DNA of 64,000 bases from Sphingomonas_B tabacisoli. GTDB lineage: Bacteria; Pseudomonadota; Alphaproteobacteria; Sphingomonadales; Sphingomonadaceae. The DNA lies in assembly GCF_042678385.1 (NCBI RefSeq), contig NZ_JBHUDY010000001.1:1984001-2048000 (forward strand), read 5' to 3'. Shown here piece after piece: positions 32,702-42,700 of the stretch. The notes below the pieces were generated by a model. That model was not told where the DNA came from. It was given only the letters and a program-made list of their open reading frames with translations, and ran no database searches. Each line of letters begins with the position of its first letter. Position 1 is the stretch's first letter. The translations under genes and the position numbers were made by a program.

Positions 32702-33595
32702 ATGGCGGGTGCAGTGAACTGGCAAAACGGCTTCATCGCGGTCGACTGGGGCACGACCAACCGCCGCGCCTGGGCAGTCGATCCGGGCGGCCAAACCCGC
32801 GATCTGCTCGAAGACGGTATGGGCGTGCTGAAAGTGGCGCCCGGCGGCTACACCGCCGAGATCGACAAGCTCCGCGCGCTCTGGCCCGGCCGGCCGATGA
32901 TGCTCGCGGGCATGGTCGGATCGAACCGCGGCTGGATCGAGGCAAACTATGTGCCCGCCCCCGCCGGCCTTGACGCACTGATCGGCGCGCTCCGGCGCCC
33001 AGCCCCGGACGTGGTGATCGTCCCCGGCGTCAGCTGGCGGGAAGGAAGCAACGCCGACGTGATGCGCGGCGAGGAAGTGCAGTTGCTCGGCGCGGTCGCG
33101 GCGGGATCGGCGCCGCCGGACGGCCCTGTCTGCCACCCCGGCACCCACGCCAAATGGGTACGGATGCAAGGCGGTGCGATCGGGCCGTTCCGCACTGTGA
33201 TGACGGGGGAGCTGTTCTCCATGCTCAGCCGCCACGGCATCCTGCAGGACCGGCTTTCCGGCGAAGTCGCCGCAAACGACAGCTTCCGCGCCGGCGCCCG
33301 GCACGGTCTCGAGCGCGACGACCTCACGGCCGAACTCTTCTCGATCCGCGCCCGCTATCTGCTGGGCGTGGGCGAGGCAGACGACGCGTCCTACGCCAGT
33401 GGCTTGCTGATCGGAACGGATGTCCGGATCGGCCTCGCATTCGGCGGCGACGGCCCCGTCACCCTGATCGGCCGCTCCGACCTGACCGCGCTGTACGCCG
33501 CAGCGCTAGAACTTGCCGGCCGAACCAGCACCGAGCTGGACGGAGAACGCGCCTTCCTCCTCGGCGCACGCGCCATTGCGGAGAGACTGTCATGA
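32702..33595 (+). CDS. dgoK: 2-dehydro-3-deoxygalactonokinase
   Basis: A 297-residue kinase that phosphorylates 2-keto-3-deoxygalactonate on O6. The family pattern is clear: FIAVDWGTTNRRAWAV near the N-terminus, MLAGMVGSNRGWIEANYV, MRGEEVQLLGAV and HPGTHAKWVRMQGG, followed by TVMTGELFSML. The start codon ATG at 32702 is 44 bases from the divergent SMP-30 start. The stop overlaps the dgoA start (ATGA). Product and neighbours agree on the galactonate pathway. Confidence 0.93.
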   Translation: MAGAVNWQNGFIAVDWGTTNRRAWAVDPGGQTRDLLEDGMGVLKVAPGGYTAEIDKLRALWPGRPMMLAGMVGSNRGWIEANYVPAPAGLDALIGALRRPAPDVVIVPGVSWREGSNADVMRGEEVQLLGAVAAGSAPPDGPVCHPGTHAKWVRMQGGAIGPFRTVMTGELFSMLSRHGILQDRLSGEVAANDSFRAGARHGLERDDLTAELFSIRARYLLGVGEADDASYASGLLIGTDVRIGLAFGGDGPVTLIGRSDLTALYAAALELAGRTSTELDGERAFLLGARAIAERLS

Positions 33596-34218
33596 CCGCC
33601 CTTGCCGACTTCACACGCTACCTCGCGGCCTGTCCGCTGATTGGCATCATCCGCGGCGTCCGGCCCGAAGAGGCCGAGGCGATCGGCGAGGCGATCATCG
33701 GCGCCGGCATTCGCATCGTCGAGGTGCCGCTGAACTCCCCCGACCCGCTGCACAGCATCGAGCGGTTGGCCAAGCGCTTCGGCAGCGACGCGCTGATCGG
33801 CGCCGGCACCGTCCTCGATCCGGAGGATGTAAAGCGTGTCGAGCGCGCCGGCGGGCGGATCATCGTCTCGCCCTCCACCGACGCCGCCGTCATCAAGCAG
33901 AGCTGGGATTGCGGCCTCGTCGCCGCGCCGGGTTTCTTCACGCCCAGCGAAGCCTTCACCGCGCTCCACGCCGGCGCTCACGCCCTGAAGCTGTTCCCCG
34001 CCGAGGCCGCCTCCCCCGCCGTGCTCAAGGCGATCAAGGCCGTGCTGCCGTCCGAAATCCCGCTGATCGTCGTCGGCGGCGTAAAACCCGACACGATGAA
34101 GCCCTGGCTAGAAGCAGGCGCGAACGGATTCGGGCTCGGCGGCGGCCTCTATAAGCCCGGCCAGAGCGCCACAGAAACCGCCGCCAAGGCGCGCGCCTAT
34201 GTGGAGGGCCTCGCATGA
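33592..34218 (+). CDS. dgoA: 2-dehydro-3-deoxy-6-phosphogalactonate aldolase
   Basis: A 208-residue class I aldolase of the KDPG/KDPGal group, splitting KDPGal into pyruvate and glyceraldehyde-3-phosphate. The start is chosen at ATG 33592 (MTALADFTRYLAACPLIGII). The Schiff-base lysine is in AHALKLFPAEAASP, with the conserved glutamate in IIRGVRPEEAEAI and the phosphate-site glycine in VVGGVKPDTM. It overlaps dgoK and the galactose dehydrogenase gene by four bases on each side, giving a tightly coupled three-gene arm. Confidence 0.94.
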   Translation: MTALADFTRYLAACPLIGIIRGVRPEEAEAIGEAIIGAGIRIVEVPLNSPDPLHSIERLAKRFGSDALIGAGTVLDPEDVKRVERAGGRIIVSPSTDAAVIKQSWDCGLVAAPGFFTPSEAFTALHAGAHALKLFPAEAASPAVLKAIKAVLPSEIPLIVVGGVKPDTMKPWLEAGANGFGLGGGLYKPGQSATETAAKARAYVEGLA

Positions 34219-35153
34219 TCCGCATCGCCATCATCGGCTACGGCAAGATCGCCCGCGACCAGCACGTGCCGGCAATGACGAAGCATGGCGGCTACGACCT
34301 GAAAGCGGTCGTCACGACCAGCGGCGGCGGCCCGGACGGCGTGCCCGTTTTCGCCAGCACCGAGGACATGCTGGCGGCGATGCGCGGCCAGATCGACGCT
34401 GTCGCAATCAGCACGCCGCCTGCGCCGCGCTACGCCATCGCCCGCCAGTGCCTCGCTGCAGGCCTCGACATGCTGCTCGAAAAGCCGCCGGCGACCACGC
34501 TCGGCCAGATCGAGGAATTGCGCGACGAATGCGCCGCCGCCGGCCGCGTGCTTTTCACCACCTGGCATTCCCAATACGCCGCGGCCGTCGATCAGGCGCG
34601 CGACCTGCTGAAAGACAAGCGCATCGCATCCATGCGCATCTGCTGGCACGAGGACGTCAACAAGTATCACCCGGGCCAGGATTGGGTGTGGGGTGCCGGC
34701 GGCTTCGGCGTGTTCGATCCCGGCATCAACGCGCTGTCGATCGCGGTGAAGATCGTGCCGAGTCGGCTGATCCTCGACGACGCGCTGCTCCGCATCCCCG
34801 CCAACCGCGAGCAGCCGATCGTCGCGCGGCTGAAGCTGTCGAGCCCGGTCGCGGACGGCCCGATCGAGGCCACCTTCGACTGGTGCCCGGCGACCGAGGA
34901 CGAATGGACGATCACGGTCCAGCCCGTCGACGGGCCCGAACTCGTGCTGCGCCACGGCGGCTCCGAGATAGCCGTCGGCGGCGAAGTGCGCGAGCCGACC
35001 GGCCCCGGCGAATATCCCGGCATCTACGCGGAGTTTGCCAAGCTGGTCGCGGAGCGCCGCAGCCATGTCGACTTCCAGCCGCTCAGGATCGTCGCCGATG
35101 CCTTCATGACGGCAAAACGCGAGGCGGCGCCCGCGTTCAACTGGCGCACCTAG
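34215..35153 (+). CDS. D-galactose 1-dehydrogenase (Gfo/Idh/MocA family)
   Basis: A 312-residue NAD(P)-dependent sugar dehydrogenase. The N-terminal Rossmann loop is IAIIGYGKIARDQHVPAM, and the catalytic lysine is in DMLLEKPPATTLGQ. The later DPGINALSIAV and YPGIYAEFAKLV blocks match galactose dehydrogenases of this family, which oxidise D-galactose to galactonolactone. It is the first chemical step of the De Ley-Doudoroff pathway, and the remaining steps are encoded around it. The start overlaps the dgoA stop. Confidence 0.9.
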   Translation: MIRIAIIGYGKIARDQHVPAMTKHGGYDLKAVVTTSGGGPDGVPVFASTEDMLAAMRGQIDAVAISTPPAPRYAIARQCLAAGLDMLLEKPPATTLGQIEELRDECAAAGRVLFTTWHSQYAAAVDQARDLLKDKRIASMRICWHEDVNKYHPGQDWVWGAGGFGVFDPGINALSIAVKIVPSRLILDDALLRIPANREQPIVARLKLSSPVADGPIEATFDWCPATEDEWTITVQPVDGPELVLRHGGSEIAVGGEVREPTGPGEYPGIYAEFAKLVAERRSHVDFQPLRIVADAFMTAKREAAPAFNWRT

Positions 35154-35193
35154 GCTCTGGACGCGCGCGGCCCCGTCGCCCAAGATCGGCGCG

Positions 35194-35853
35194 GTGAACT
35201 ACCTCCCCCTGATCGGCATCGCGATCGTCGTTGTCGGCTTTCTTCTCCGCCTGAACCCGCTCGGGGTCGTGACCGCCGCTGCGCTCGCGACCGGCCTCGC
35301 GGCGGGCAAGCCGCTGGTCCAGGTCATCGCCATTCTCGGCAAGGCGTTCAACGACAGCCGCTACGTCTCGATCATCTGGATCGCGCTGCCGGTGATCGGC
35401 CTGCTGGAGCGCTACGGTCTCCAGCAACAGGCGCGGCGCGTCATCGCCGGCTTTCGCCGTGCAACGACGGGGCGGCTGCTGATCGGCTATATGCTGTTCC
35501 GCCAGCTCAGCTCGGCGCTCGGCCTGACCTCGATCGCCGGCCACGCGCAGACCGTCCGTCCGCTGGTCGCCCCAATGGCCGAAGCCGCCGCGGACCGCGA
35601 CGGCGATCTGGACGATGCCACGCGGGAACGCGTCAAGGCAATGGCGGCCGCGACCGACAATGTCGGCCTGTTCTTCGGTGAGGATATCTTCATCGCGATC
35701 GGCTCGATCCTGCTGATCGTCGGCTTCCTCGACCAGAACGGCATCCATGTCGCGCCGCTGCACCTGAGCATCTGGGCGATCCCCAGCGCGATCCTCGCCT
35801 TCCTGATCCACAGCACGCGGCTTCTGCTCCTGGACCGGAAGCTTCGGAAATGA
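35194..35853 (+). CDS. DUF969 inner-membrane protein
   Basis: A 219-residue protein with several hydrophobic helices, beginning at GTG 35194 with MNYLPLIGIAIVVVGFLLRL. Conserved blocks include SIIWIALPVIGLLERYGLQQ, MLFRQLSSALGLTSIAGHAQ and ATDNVGLFFGEDIFIAIG, which are the DUF969 signature. DUF969 and DUF979 proteins occur as a pair and are thought to form a permease. The gene follows galactose dehydrogenase by 40 bp and overlaps the DUF979 start, so transport in this sugar locus is a fair guess. Confidence 0.88.
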   Translation: MNYLPLIGIAIVVVGFLLRLNPLGVVTAAALATGLAAGKPLVQVIAILGKAFNDSRYVSIIWIALPVIGLLERYGLQQQARRVIAGFRRATTGRLLIGYMLFRQLSSALGLTSIAGHAQTVRPLVAPMAEAAADRDGDLDDATRERVKAMAAATDNVGLFFGEDIFIAIGSILLIVGFLDQNGIHVAPLHLSIWAIPSAILAFLIHSTRLLLLDRKLRK

Positions 35854-36761
35854 TCGGCCTGCCCGCCCTCTACACCTTCACTGGCCTGATCTTCGCCGCT
35901 TACGGCCTGCTTAGTCTCACCCGCCGACGGTTCGGCAACGCCGCCTTCTGGGGACTGGTCGCGGCCAGCTTCCTGGCCGGGGACCGGTTCGGCGATTTCG
36001 GCAACGGCCTGCTCGTGCTGGCACTGGTGGCCCTGGCCGCGACGGGCGCGCTGAAGCGTCCCGAACCCGCCGACATGGCGGAAGACGGATCGCGGCGCGG
36101 CAATACGCTGTTCCTGCCCGCCCTCATCATTCCCGTGACCGCGCTCGCAGGAACCTTCCTGCTCAAGGATTCCGGCCTGATCGATCCCAAGCAAGTGACG
36201 CTGGTCTCGCTCGGCCTCGGCGTGGTGATCGCGCTGGTCGCGCTCTATGCCTGGCTGCGACCGGCGCCGCTTGCCGCGGTGGAGGAAGGCCGGCGCCTGA
36301 TCGACGCGGTCGGCTGGGCGGCGGTGCTGCCGCAGATGCTGGCAAGCCTCGGCGCCGTGTTCGCGGTCGCCGGCGTCGGCGAGCTGGTGGGCGGCGCTGC
36401 GACCCAAATCATCCCGCATGACAGCCTGTTCGCGGCCGTCGCCGCCTATGGAATCGGCATGGCCCTGTTCACGATGATCATGGGCAATGCCTTCGCCGCT
36501 TTCCCGGTGATGACGGCGGCCATCGGCCTCCCGATCCTCGTCCACCGCTTCGGCGGCGATCCGGCGATCGTCTGCGCGATCGGCATGCTGACCGGCTTTT
36601 GCGGGACGCTGATGACTCCGATGGCGGCGAACTTCAACATCGTGCCCGCCGCGCTGCTGGAGCTGAAGGACCGCAACGCCGTCGTGAAGGCGCAGGTCGG
36701 CACCGCCCTTCCCCTCCTCGCCTGCAACCTCGCGCTCATCTACTGGCTCGCTTTCAAATGA
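35850..36761 (+). CDS. DUF979 inner-membrane protein
   Basis: A 303-residue polytopic membrane protein with about nine hydrophobic segments. Blocks such as FTMIMGNAFAAFPVMTAAIG and GFCGTLMTPMAANFNIVPA are typical of DUF979, and the latter resembles re-entrant segments of transport proteins. It overlaps both the DUF969 gene before it and the DUF2891 gene after it by four bases. The pair is probably one transporter with two subunits. The substrate is unknown. Confidence 0.88.
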   Translation: MIGLPALYTFTGLIFAAYGLLSLTRRRFGNAAFWGLVAASFLAGDRFGDFGNGLLVLALVALAATGALKRPEPADMAEDGSRRGNTLFLPALIIPVTALAGTFLLKDSGLIDPKQVTLVSLGLGVVIALVALYAWLRPAPLAAVEEGRRLIDAVGWAAVLPQMLASLGAVFAVAGVGELVGGAATQIIPHDSLFAAVAAYGIGMALFTMIMGNAFAAFPVMTAAIGLPILVHRFGGDPAIVCAIGMLTGFCGTLMTPMAANFNIVPAALLELKDRNAVVKAQVGTALPLLACNLALIYWLAFK

Positions 36762-37741
36762 CCCACAGCCTCACCCCCGAAATCGCCGCGCGCTTCGCCG
36801 AAATCGCGCTTGGCCATGTCACCCGCGAATATCCGCACAAGCTCGATCACGTGATGGACGGACCGGAAGACGTGCAGTCGCCGCAGCGCCTCCACCCTAT
36901 CTTTTACGGCAGCTTCGACTGGCACTCCTGCGTGCACGGCTATTGGCTCCTGCTCCGCGTGCGCCGGCTGTTTCCGGAGATCCCGGTCGCGCGCCGCATC
37001 GAGGCGCTTGCCGACGAGATGCTGACCCCGGCCAAGGTCGCCGGCGAGCTTTCCTATCTCGACCGCGCCTATTCGGGCGGGTTCGAGCGGCCCTATGGCT
37101 GGGCCTGGGCGATCGCGCTCTGGGCCGAAGCCGCGCGTCATGAGGATCGCGATTGGGGCGATGCGCTGCAGCCGCTTGCCGAAGCCTTTGCCGAACGGTT
37201 CAAGGGCTTCCTGCCGCGCCTCACCTACCCGCTCCGCGTCGGCACGCATTTCAACTCCGCCTTCGCGCTGACCTTGGCGCTCGAATGGCCCGACGAGGAT
37301 CTGCGCCGCCTGATCGCCGAAAAGGCGCGCGGCTGGTTCGGCCAGGACCGCGACTGCCAGGCATGGGAACCGGGCGGCGACGAGTTCCTGTCCCCCGCCC
37401 TTTCCGAAGCCCTGCTTATGCGCCGCGTGCTGGGCAATGACTTCGCCGGCTGGCTGGCCGAATTCCTCCCACGCCTCGCGCAGGGCGAGCCCCGCACGTT
37501 GCTGGAACCGGTGTTCGTGTCGGACCGCAGCGACGGCAAGATCGCGCATCTTGATGGCTGCAATCTCAGCCGCGCCTGGTGCTGGCGCGAGATCGCATCG
37601 GCGCTGCCTGGAGAGATGGAAACGCTCGCTTGCGACGCCGCGGACCGTCACCTCGCCGCCAGCCTCCCGCACGTTGCGGGCGACTATATGGGCGAGCACT
37701 GGCTCGCTACGTTCGCCATGTTGGCGCTGGAAAGGGCCTAG
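36758..37741 (+). CDS. DUF2891 family protein
   Basis: A 327-residue soluble protein from the ATG at 36758. Its pattern of hydrophobic and aromatic helices (FYGSFDWHSCVHGYWLLLRV, YLDRAYSGGFERPYGWAWAI, RVGTHFNSAFALTLALEW, CNLSRAWCWREIA) resembles an alpha/alpha toroid, as in sugar-processing lyases and epimerases. The known family is DUF2891, which has no established activity. It is translationally coupled to DUF979, so it may process what the DUF969/979 pair imports. Its end overlaps the cyclase gene on the other strand by four bases. Confidence 0.85.
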   Translation: MTHSLTPEIAARFAEIALGHVTREYPHKLDHVMDGPEDVQSPQRLHPIFYGSFDWHSCVHGYWLLLRVRRLFPEIPVARRIEALADEMLTPAKVAGELSYLDRAYSGGFERPYGWAWAIALWAEAARHEDRDWGDALQPLAEAFAERFKGFLPRLTYPLRVGTHFNSAFALTLALEWPDEDLRRLIAEKARGWFGQDRDCQAWEPGGDEFLSPALSEALLMRRVLGNDFAGWLAEFLPRLAQGEPRTLLEPVFVSDRSDGKIAHLDGCNLSRAWCWREIASALPGEMETLACDAADRHLAASLPHVAGDYMGEHWLATFAMLALERA

Positions 37742-39534
37742 GCCGCCATCCTCAGGCAGTTCCGCCCTTCACCCTTGGCGCGATAAAGCGCTTCGTCCGC
37801 CTGCTTGAGCAGGGAAACCGTCGTGCTGTTCGCGACCGCCGACGATACGCCGATGCTGATCGTCACCGGGATGTCTGTCTTGGCGTCCGCGCAGGCGATG
37901 CGCAGGCGTTCGGCGATCGTCGCTGCCTGATGGAGCGACACGCCCGGCATCAGGATGCCGAATTCCTCACCCCCTAGCCGCCCGATCACGTCGCGGTCGC
38001 GGACACACCCGCGCGCAATGGCGGCGACGCGCTTCAGCACCTCGTCACCGGTAGCGTGCCCATAGCGATCGTTGACGCGCTTGAAATGGTCGATGTCGAA
38101 CAGGGCGACGGAAAGCGGCGTGTCGCTGGCCTTCGCTGCGCTCAGTTGCTCGGCGAACGCGGCGAGAAACGCCCGGCGAGACGCGACATCGGTCAGCTCG
38201 TCGGTCGAAGCGAGACGCAGCGCAGCCTCGGCTTCCTGCTCGGCTTGACGGCGCGCCTCGTCGACCATCGCCGCCAGCGCAAGCCGGTCGGAAATGTCGA
38301 CGATGATGCCTGCCGAACCGATCGTCCGGCCTTCGGCGTCGACGATGCGATTCGCTTGCGCTTCGCCCCACCGGTGCTCGCCCGAAGCGGTGCGGAAGCG
38401 GAACTGGTGGCGCACTTGCGGGAACAGGCCCGATTCCAGCCATTTCAGCCGTTCGAGGAAATCGGCACGATCCTCTTCGATCACATGTTTCAGGAACGAA
38501 GTGCCGATCGTCTCCGCAACCGGGTAGCCGGTCTGCCCCTCCCAGGCGGGGTTCAGATAGGTCCAACGGCCTTTTTCATCCGTGCGGAAAATGACGTCGC
38601 TGACCGAGTCGACAAGCGAGCGGTATTGCGTCTCGCGCTCGGAAAGCTGCCGGGAAAAGCGGTCGCGCTCGGCCAGCATGGCGGCAATCGACAGCGCGGT
38701 CAGAATGGTCAGCCCTAGAAATGCCTGGAACAGCGCGATGCGAACGGCGAACGGCATCACGACGAAGGCCGCTGGCCCCGCGCCGTGCATGATGAAGAAG
38801 GTGCCGACGCAGGCCACGATAAGCGCCGATGATGCGGCGCCGAGCGCGCGCATCCGGAACGTAGCGAACAGGACCGGCGGCTGCAGAATGAAGGACAGCG
38901 GCAAGCTGTTCTGGCCGAACGCAACGACGCTCACGGCGAAAACGAGCGCGAGCGCCGCCGCGCCCTCGGCGATGAAGCGCCGATCGACGCTGCGCAGGCG
39001 CCAGTGACGGTATCCGATAAGCAGGATCGGCGTGGCGATCAAAAGGCCCAGTCCGGCGGACACGAACCAGCTCATCCAGGCATAGCTGAATTGCGCGCCA
39101 AGCGCGTAGCTCATCGCGCCCGCCGCGAGGGTGGCGGAGAGGGCGCAGGCAAGAACGGTCCCAAGCACGAACCGCATCAAATCGCTTAGCCGCTCGATAT
39201 CCGCGGGCATTTGGCCGGCGCGGAGCATGGCCAGAACGATCAGCGGCTCGCCAGCGTTCGTCGCACCGAACAGCAAGGCAAGCTCAAAGGGAGCGCCACC
39301 CGCCCAGTTTGCAACTGTCCCCGAAACGAAGACTGCCGCGCATGCCGCCGGCCACCGTCGCCTATGAGTAAGGAGCAGGTAGGCCAGCAGGATCGCGTTC
39401 GGCAGCCATACCGAGGCCAGGCCGTTCGACCAGCGCGTCAGCGCCAGCGACGCCCAGGCCGCCGCGAAATGCGCCAGTCCCACGATGGCCGCGGCGGCCC
39501 AAGAACGGTAGGCAGGTAACCTTCTGGCACTCAT
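37738..39534 (-). CDS. MASE1-PAS-GGDEF diguanylate cyclase
   Basis: A 598-residue signalling protein. Residues 1 to about 300 are a MASE1-type integral membrane sensor with many helices, followed by a PAS domain (about 320-420: YRSLVDSVSDVIFRTDEKGR, RHQFRFRTASGEHRWGE) and a GGDEF domain (about 440-598). The active site is RLGGEEFGILMP. An RxxD motif five residues before GGEEF (RDRDVIGRLGGEEF) is the inhibitory c-di-GMP site, so the enzyme is likely active and feedback-controlled. It makes c-di-GMP and lies beside, in opposite orientation to, the CHAT/cyclase/TPS genes. Confidence 0.92.
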   Translation of the reverse strand: MSARRLPAYRSWAAAAIVGLAHFAAAWASLALTRWSNGLASVWLPNAILLAYLLLTHRRRWPAACAAVFVSGTVANWAGGAPFELALLFGATNAGEPLIVLAMLRAGQMPADIERLSDLMRFVLGTVLACALSATLAAGAMSYALGAQFSYAWMSWFVSAGLGLLIATPILLIGYRHWRLRSVDRRFIAEGAAALALVFAVSVVAFGQNSLPLSFILQPPVLFATFRMRALGAASSALIVACVGTFFIMHGAGPAAFVVMPFAVRIALFQAFLGLTILTALSIAAMLAERDRFSRQLSERETQYRSLVDSVSDVIFRTDEKGRWTYLNPAWEGQTGYPVAETIGTSFLKHVIEEDRADFLERLKWLESGLFPQVRHQFRFRTASGEHRWGEAQANRIVDAEGRTIGSAGIIVDISDRLALAAMVDEARRQAEQEAEAALRLASTDELTDVASRRAFLAAFAEQLSAAKASDTPLSVALFDIDHFKRVNDRYGHATGDEVLKRVAAIARGCVRDRDVIGRLGGEEFGILMPGVSLHQAATIAERLRIACADAKTDIPVTISIGVSSAVANSTTVSLLKQADEALYRAKGEGRNCLRMAA

Positions 39535-39715
39535 CAGCGTCGGCCTAGCCTCAGCTTGGTTGCGAAGGCGTTAACCGTAGTCGCTCATGCATCCAGTGAT
39601 CGACGGCACTTTCCATTGTGCGCACTTGGGCTTAGAGCAATCGGCAAGATCAAAAAATCGGGCGCGATTGTTGGTCGGCACTCCGCATCGGCGGGCCGTC
39701 GGCTTTTGGGGGAAC

Positions 39716-42700
39716 ATGATTGTGCGCGCGTTGATGTTTTTTGCCGCCGTCATCGGCATGGCAAGCTCCGGTCCGGCTTTGGCTCAGGCGAACAGGCCTA
39801 GTCTCAAGGACAGTTTTGCGCTCGGCGCGGATGGCGGCACGCTCTGCCAGGTCGAATCGAAGGGCCGAGACGAGGCGATCGGCGGTGTGTTCGACCGCGC
39901 CTGGGTGATTCTGTGCCGCGATGCCGCGCGACCGATCGGACACCTCTACAGCCTTCGCGGCTCGCCCGATGCGATCGCCCAGCGGCTCGCTCCCCTTCGT
40001 GCCCGCGAAGCCCGCTGCGAAGGCGCGGCGGAAACAGCGACAATCGACGACCTCGGCACCGTGCTGCGGAGCGAATGCCGCCTGGCCGACGCGGATGTCG
40101 GCTACCGCGTCTATCAGCTCAAGCGCGGCAACACCGTCTGGGTCGCCGAAGGCCTCGCCGGCTATGACGACGCGCTGAAGCTCGGTCTCCGCACGGTCGT
40201 CGCGGACCGGATCGTGCCGGGCAAGATCGAAGTCGCGACCACCGGCAGCACCGATCCGATCGCCTTTGCGCGTGTCCAGGCCGGCTCGCTCGACCCCGAC
40301 CGCGCCCTTGCCGAAGGCTATCGCCGCAACAACGCTGGCGATTACGCCGAAGCCGCCGAGTTTTTCGGCACGCTCCAGCAGCGCGCCGACGCCGGCGAGG
40401 ACCGGACCGGCGAATATCTGATCAACGAAGCGCTGCAGAAATCCAATCTCGGCCAGTTCGCCGAGGCTGACCGGCTGTTCGCCGAAGCCGCGAAGATCCC
40501 GACCAACGACATCGTCCAGACCCGCCTGCGCCGCAATTTCCGTGCGCTGCACCTGATCAACCAGCGCAAGCTGGCCGAGGCCACGGCCGAGCTCAACAGC
40601 CCTGTGGTACCGCTCGCCCAGCCGATGCGCGTGATCGGCGGCGCGGTCGAGATCGGCAACGACATCGCCGCCCAGATCAATGCCGCGTCGAACGGCGAGC
40701 GCCTCGGCACGACCGAAGCCGGCCAGCTCACGCCCGAGGAACGCTCGATCATCCTCGACGCACAGGCGCTTCAGTTGCGCGGCACGATCGATCGTCTGCA
40801 GGGACGCACGGCCGAGGCGCAACGCGCGCTCGAGGAAGCGGGACGACAGGCGCTGTCGGTGCGTCAGGGTCGCGTCGTGTCGATCCTGCGCTTGCGCTCG
40901 CAGATCCTGGCGGAATCCGCTGCCGCCTTCGAGGCCGCCGGCGATGTCGCCGGCGCCGAACAGCGTTTCAAGGAGTCGATCGCGCTCCTCGAACAGCGCT
41001 ATCCCGACACCAATGTCGTCGCCGCCGCGCGCAGCCGCCTTGCCGCCTTCCTGGTCCGCCAGAACCGGCTCGACGAGGCGCTGGCGCTCTACAAGACGGT
41101 CGTCGCCGACGTCGTCAAACGCGGCAACTCGACTACGGGGATGAGCAACATGCTCGCTCCCTATTTCGCGACTCTGGTGCAGCGCGCCGACAGCAATCCG
41201 GCGCTGGTCGACGACTTCTTCCTCGCGACCCAGACTTTGGTCCGCCCCGGCGTCGCCGACACCCAGACCCAGCTTTCGCGCCAGCTCAGCCAGGGCGCCG
41301 GCCCCGCCGCAGCCCTGTTCCGGCAAGCGACCGCCCTGCAGCGCGAAGTCGAGCGCGGCCGTATCGCGCTTGCCGGGCTGCGCATGGCCGAAAAGCCGGA
41401 CGAAGCCCAGGTCACCGCCGCTGCCGCCTCACTCGATCGGCTCGAGCGCGACCAGGCCGCGATGCAGGCCAAGCTCTCGGAGTTTCCGCAATACCGCGCG
41501 CTGTCGACGGAGACGCTGACGGTGCAGGACCTGCGCGCGGCGCTGAAGCCCGACGAAGCCTATCTGAAGCTCGCCGTCGTCGGCCAAGCCGTTTACGGCA
41601 TCTTCGTCACGCCTGCGGACGCGGCGATCTACAAGCTGCCGATCACGTCGGATGCGCTCGACAAGCGGGTCGACGATCTCCGCGCGACCATCTCGACGGT
41701 CGAGGACAACCAGGTCTTCACCTACCCGTTCAATCTGGCCCTTGCCCGCAAGCTCTATGTCGAGCTGATGGGCCCGGTCGCCGACAAGGTCGCGCACGCC
41801 AAGGCGATCGTGTTCGAGCCCGACGGTGCGATGCTGCGCCTGCCGATCGCGCTGCTGCCGGTCGATCAGGCAAGCGTCGACCGCTATGCCGCGCGCATCG
41901 CGAAGTCCGGCGCCGACAAATTCGACTTCACCGGCGTGCAATGGCTCGGCCGCAACGCCGAGATCAGCACGGCCGTTTCCGCCCGCGGTTTCCGCGACGC
42001 CCGCCGCGCCGCGCCGTCGGTCGCGCAAAAACCCTATCTCGGCTTCGGCGACAATGCGCCCGCCTTCACGCGCGTGGCGCTGTCGAACGGCGCGAACGCA
42101 TCCGACCCCTGCCAATGGCCGCTCAGCGAGTGGAACAAGCCGATCTCCGCCCGCGAGCTGAAGGCTGCGCAATCGGTGCTCGGCGGCGGCTCCGACGTCG
42201 TGACCGGCGCCGCCTTCACCGACGAAAGCGTGATGGCGCGACCCGACCTTGCTAACTACCGCATCCTGCACTTCGCGACCCACGGCTTCGTGACCGCGCC
42301 GCAGCCGCAATGCCCGGCGCGCCCTGCCCTGCTCACCAGCTTCGGCGACGCGCAGTCCGACGGGCTGCTGTCGTTCAAGGAAATCTACGACCTGCACATG
42401 GATGCGGACCTGGTGCTGCTCTCCGCCTGCGACACCGCCGGCCGCGCAACGGTCGCGGCGACGCGCGAGGCGGGCGTCACCACCGGCGGCGGCACTGCGC
42501 TCGACGGTCTCGTCCGCGCCTTCATCGGCGGCGGCGCGCGCTCGGTGCTCGCCAGCCACTGGCCGGCTCCGGACGAGTTCCGCGCCACCGAGCGCCTTGT
42601 CAGCGCGCTGTTCCAGGCGCCCCCGGGTACGTCGATCGGCCACGCGCTGCAGGCAGGCCAGGAAAAGCTGATGGACGATCCCAGCACCTCCCACCCCTTC

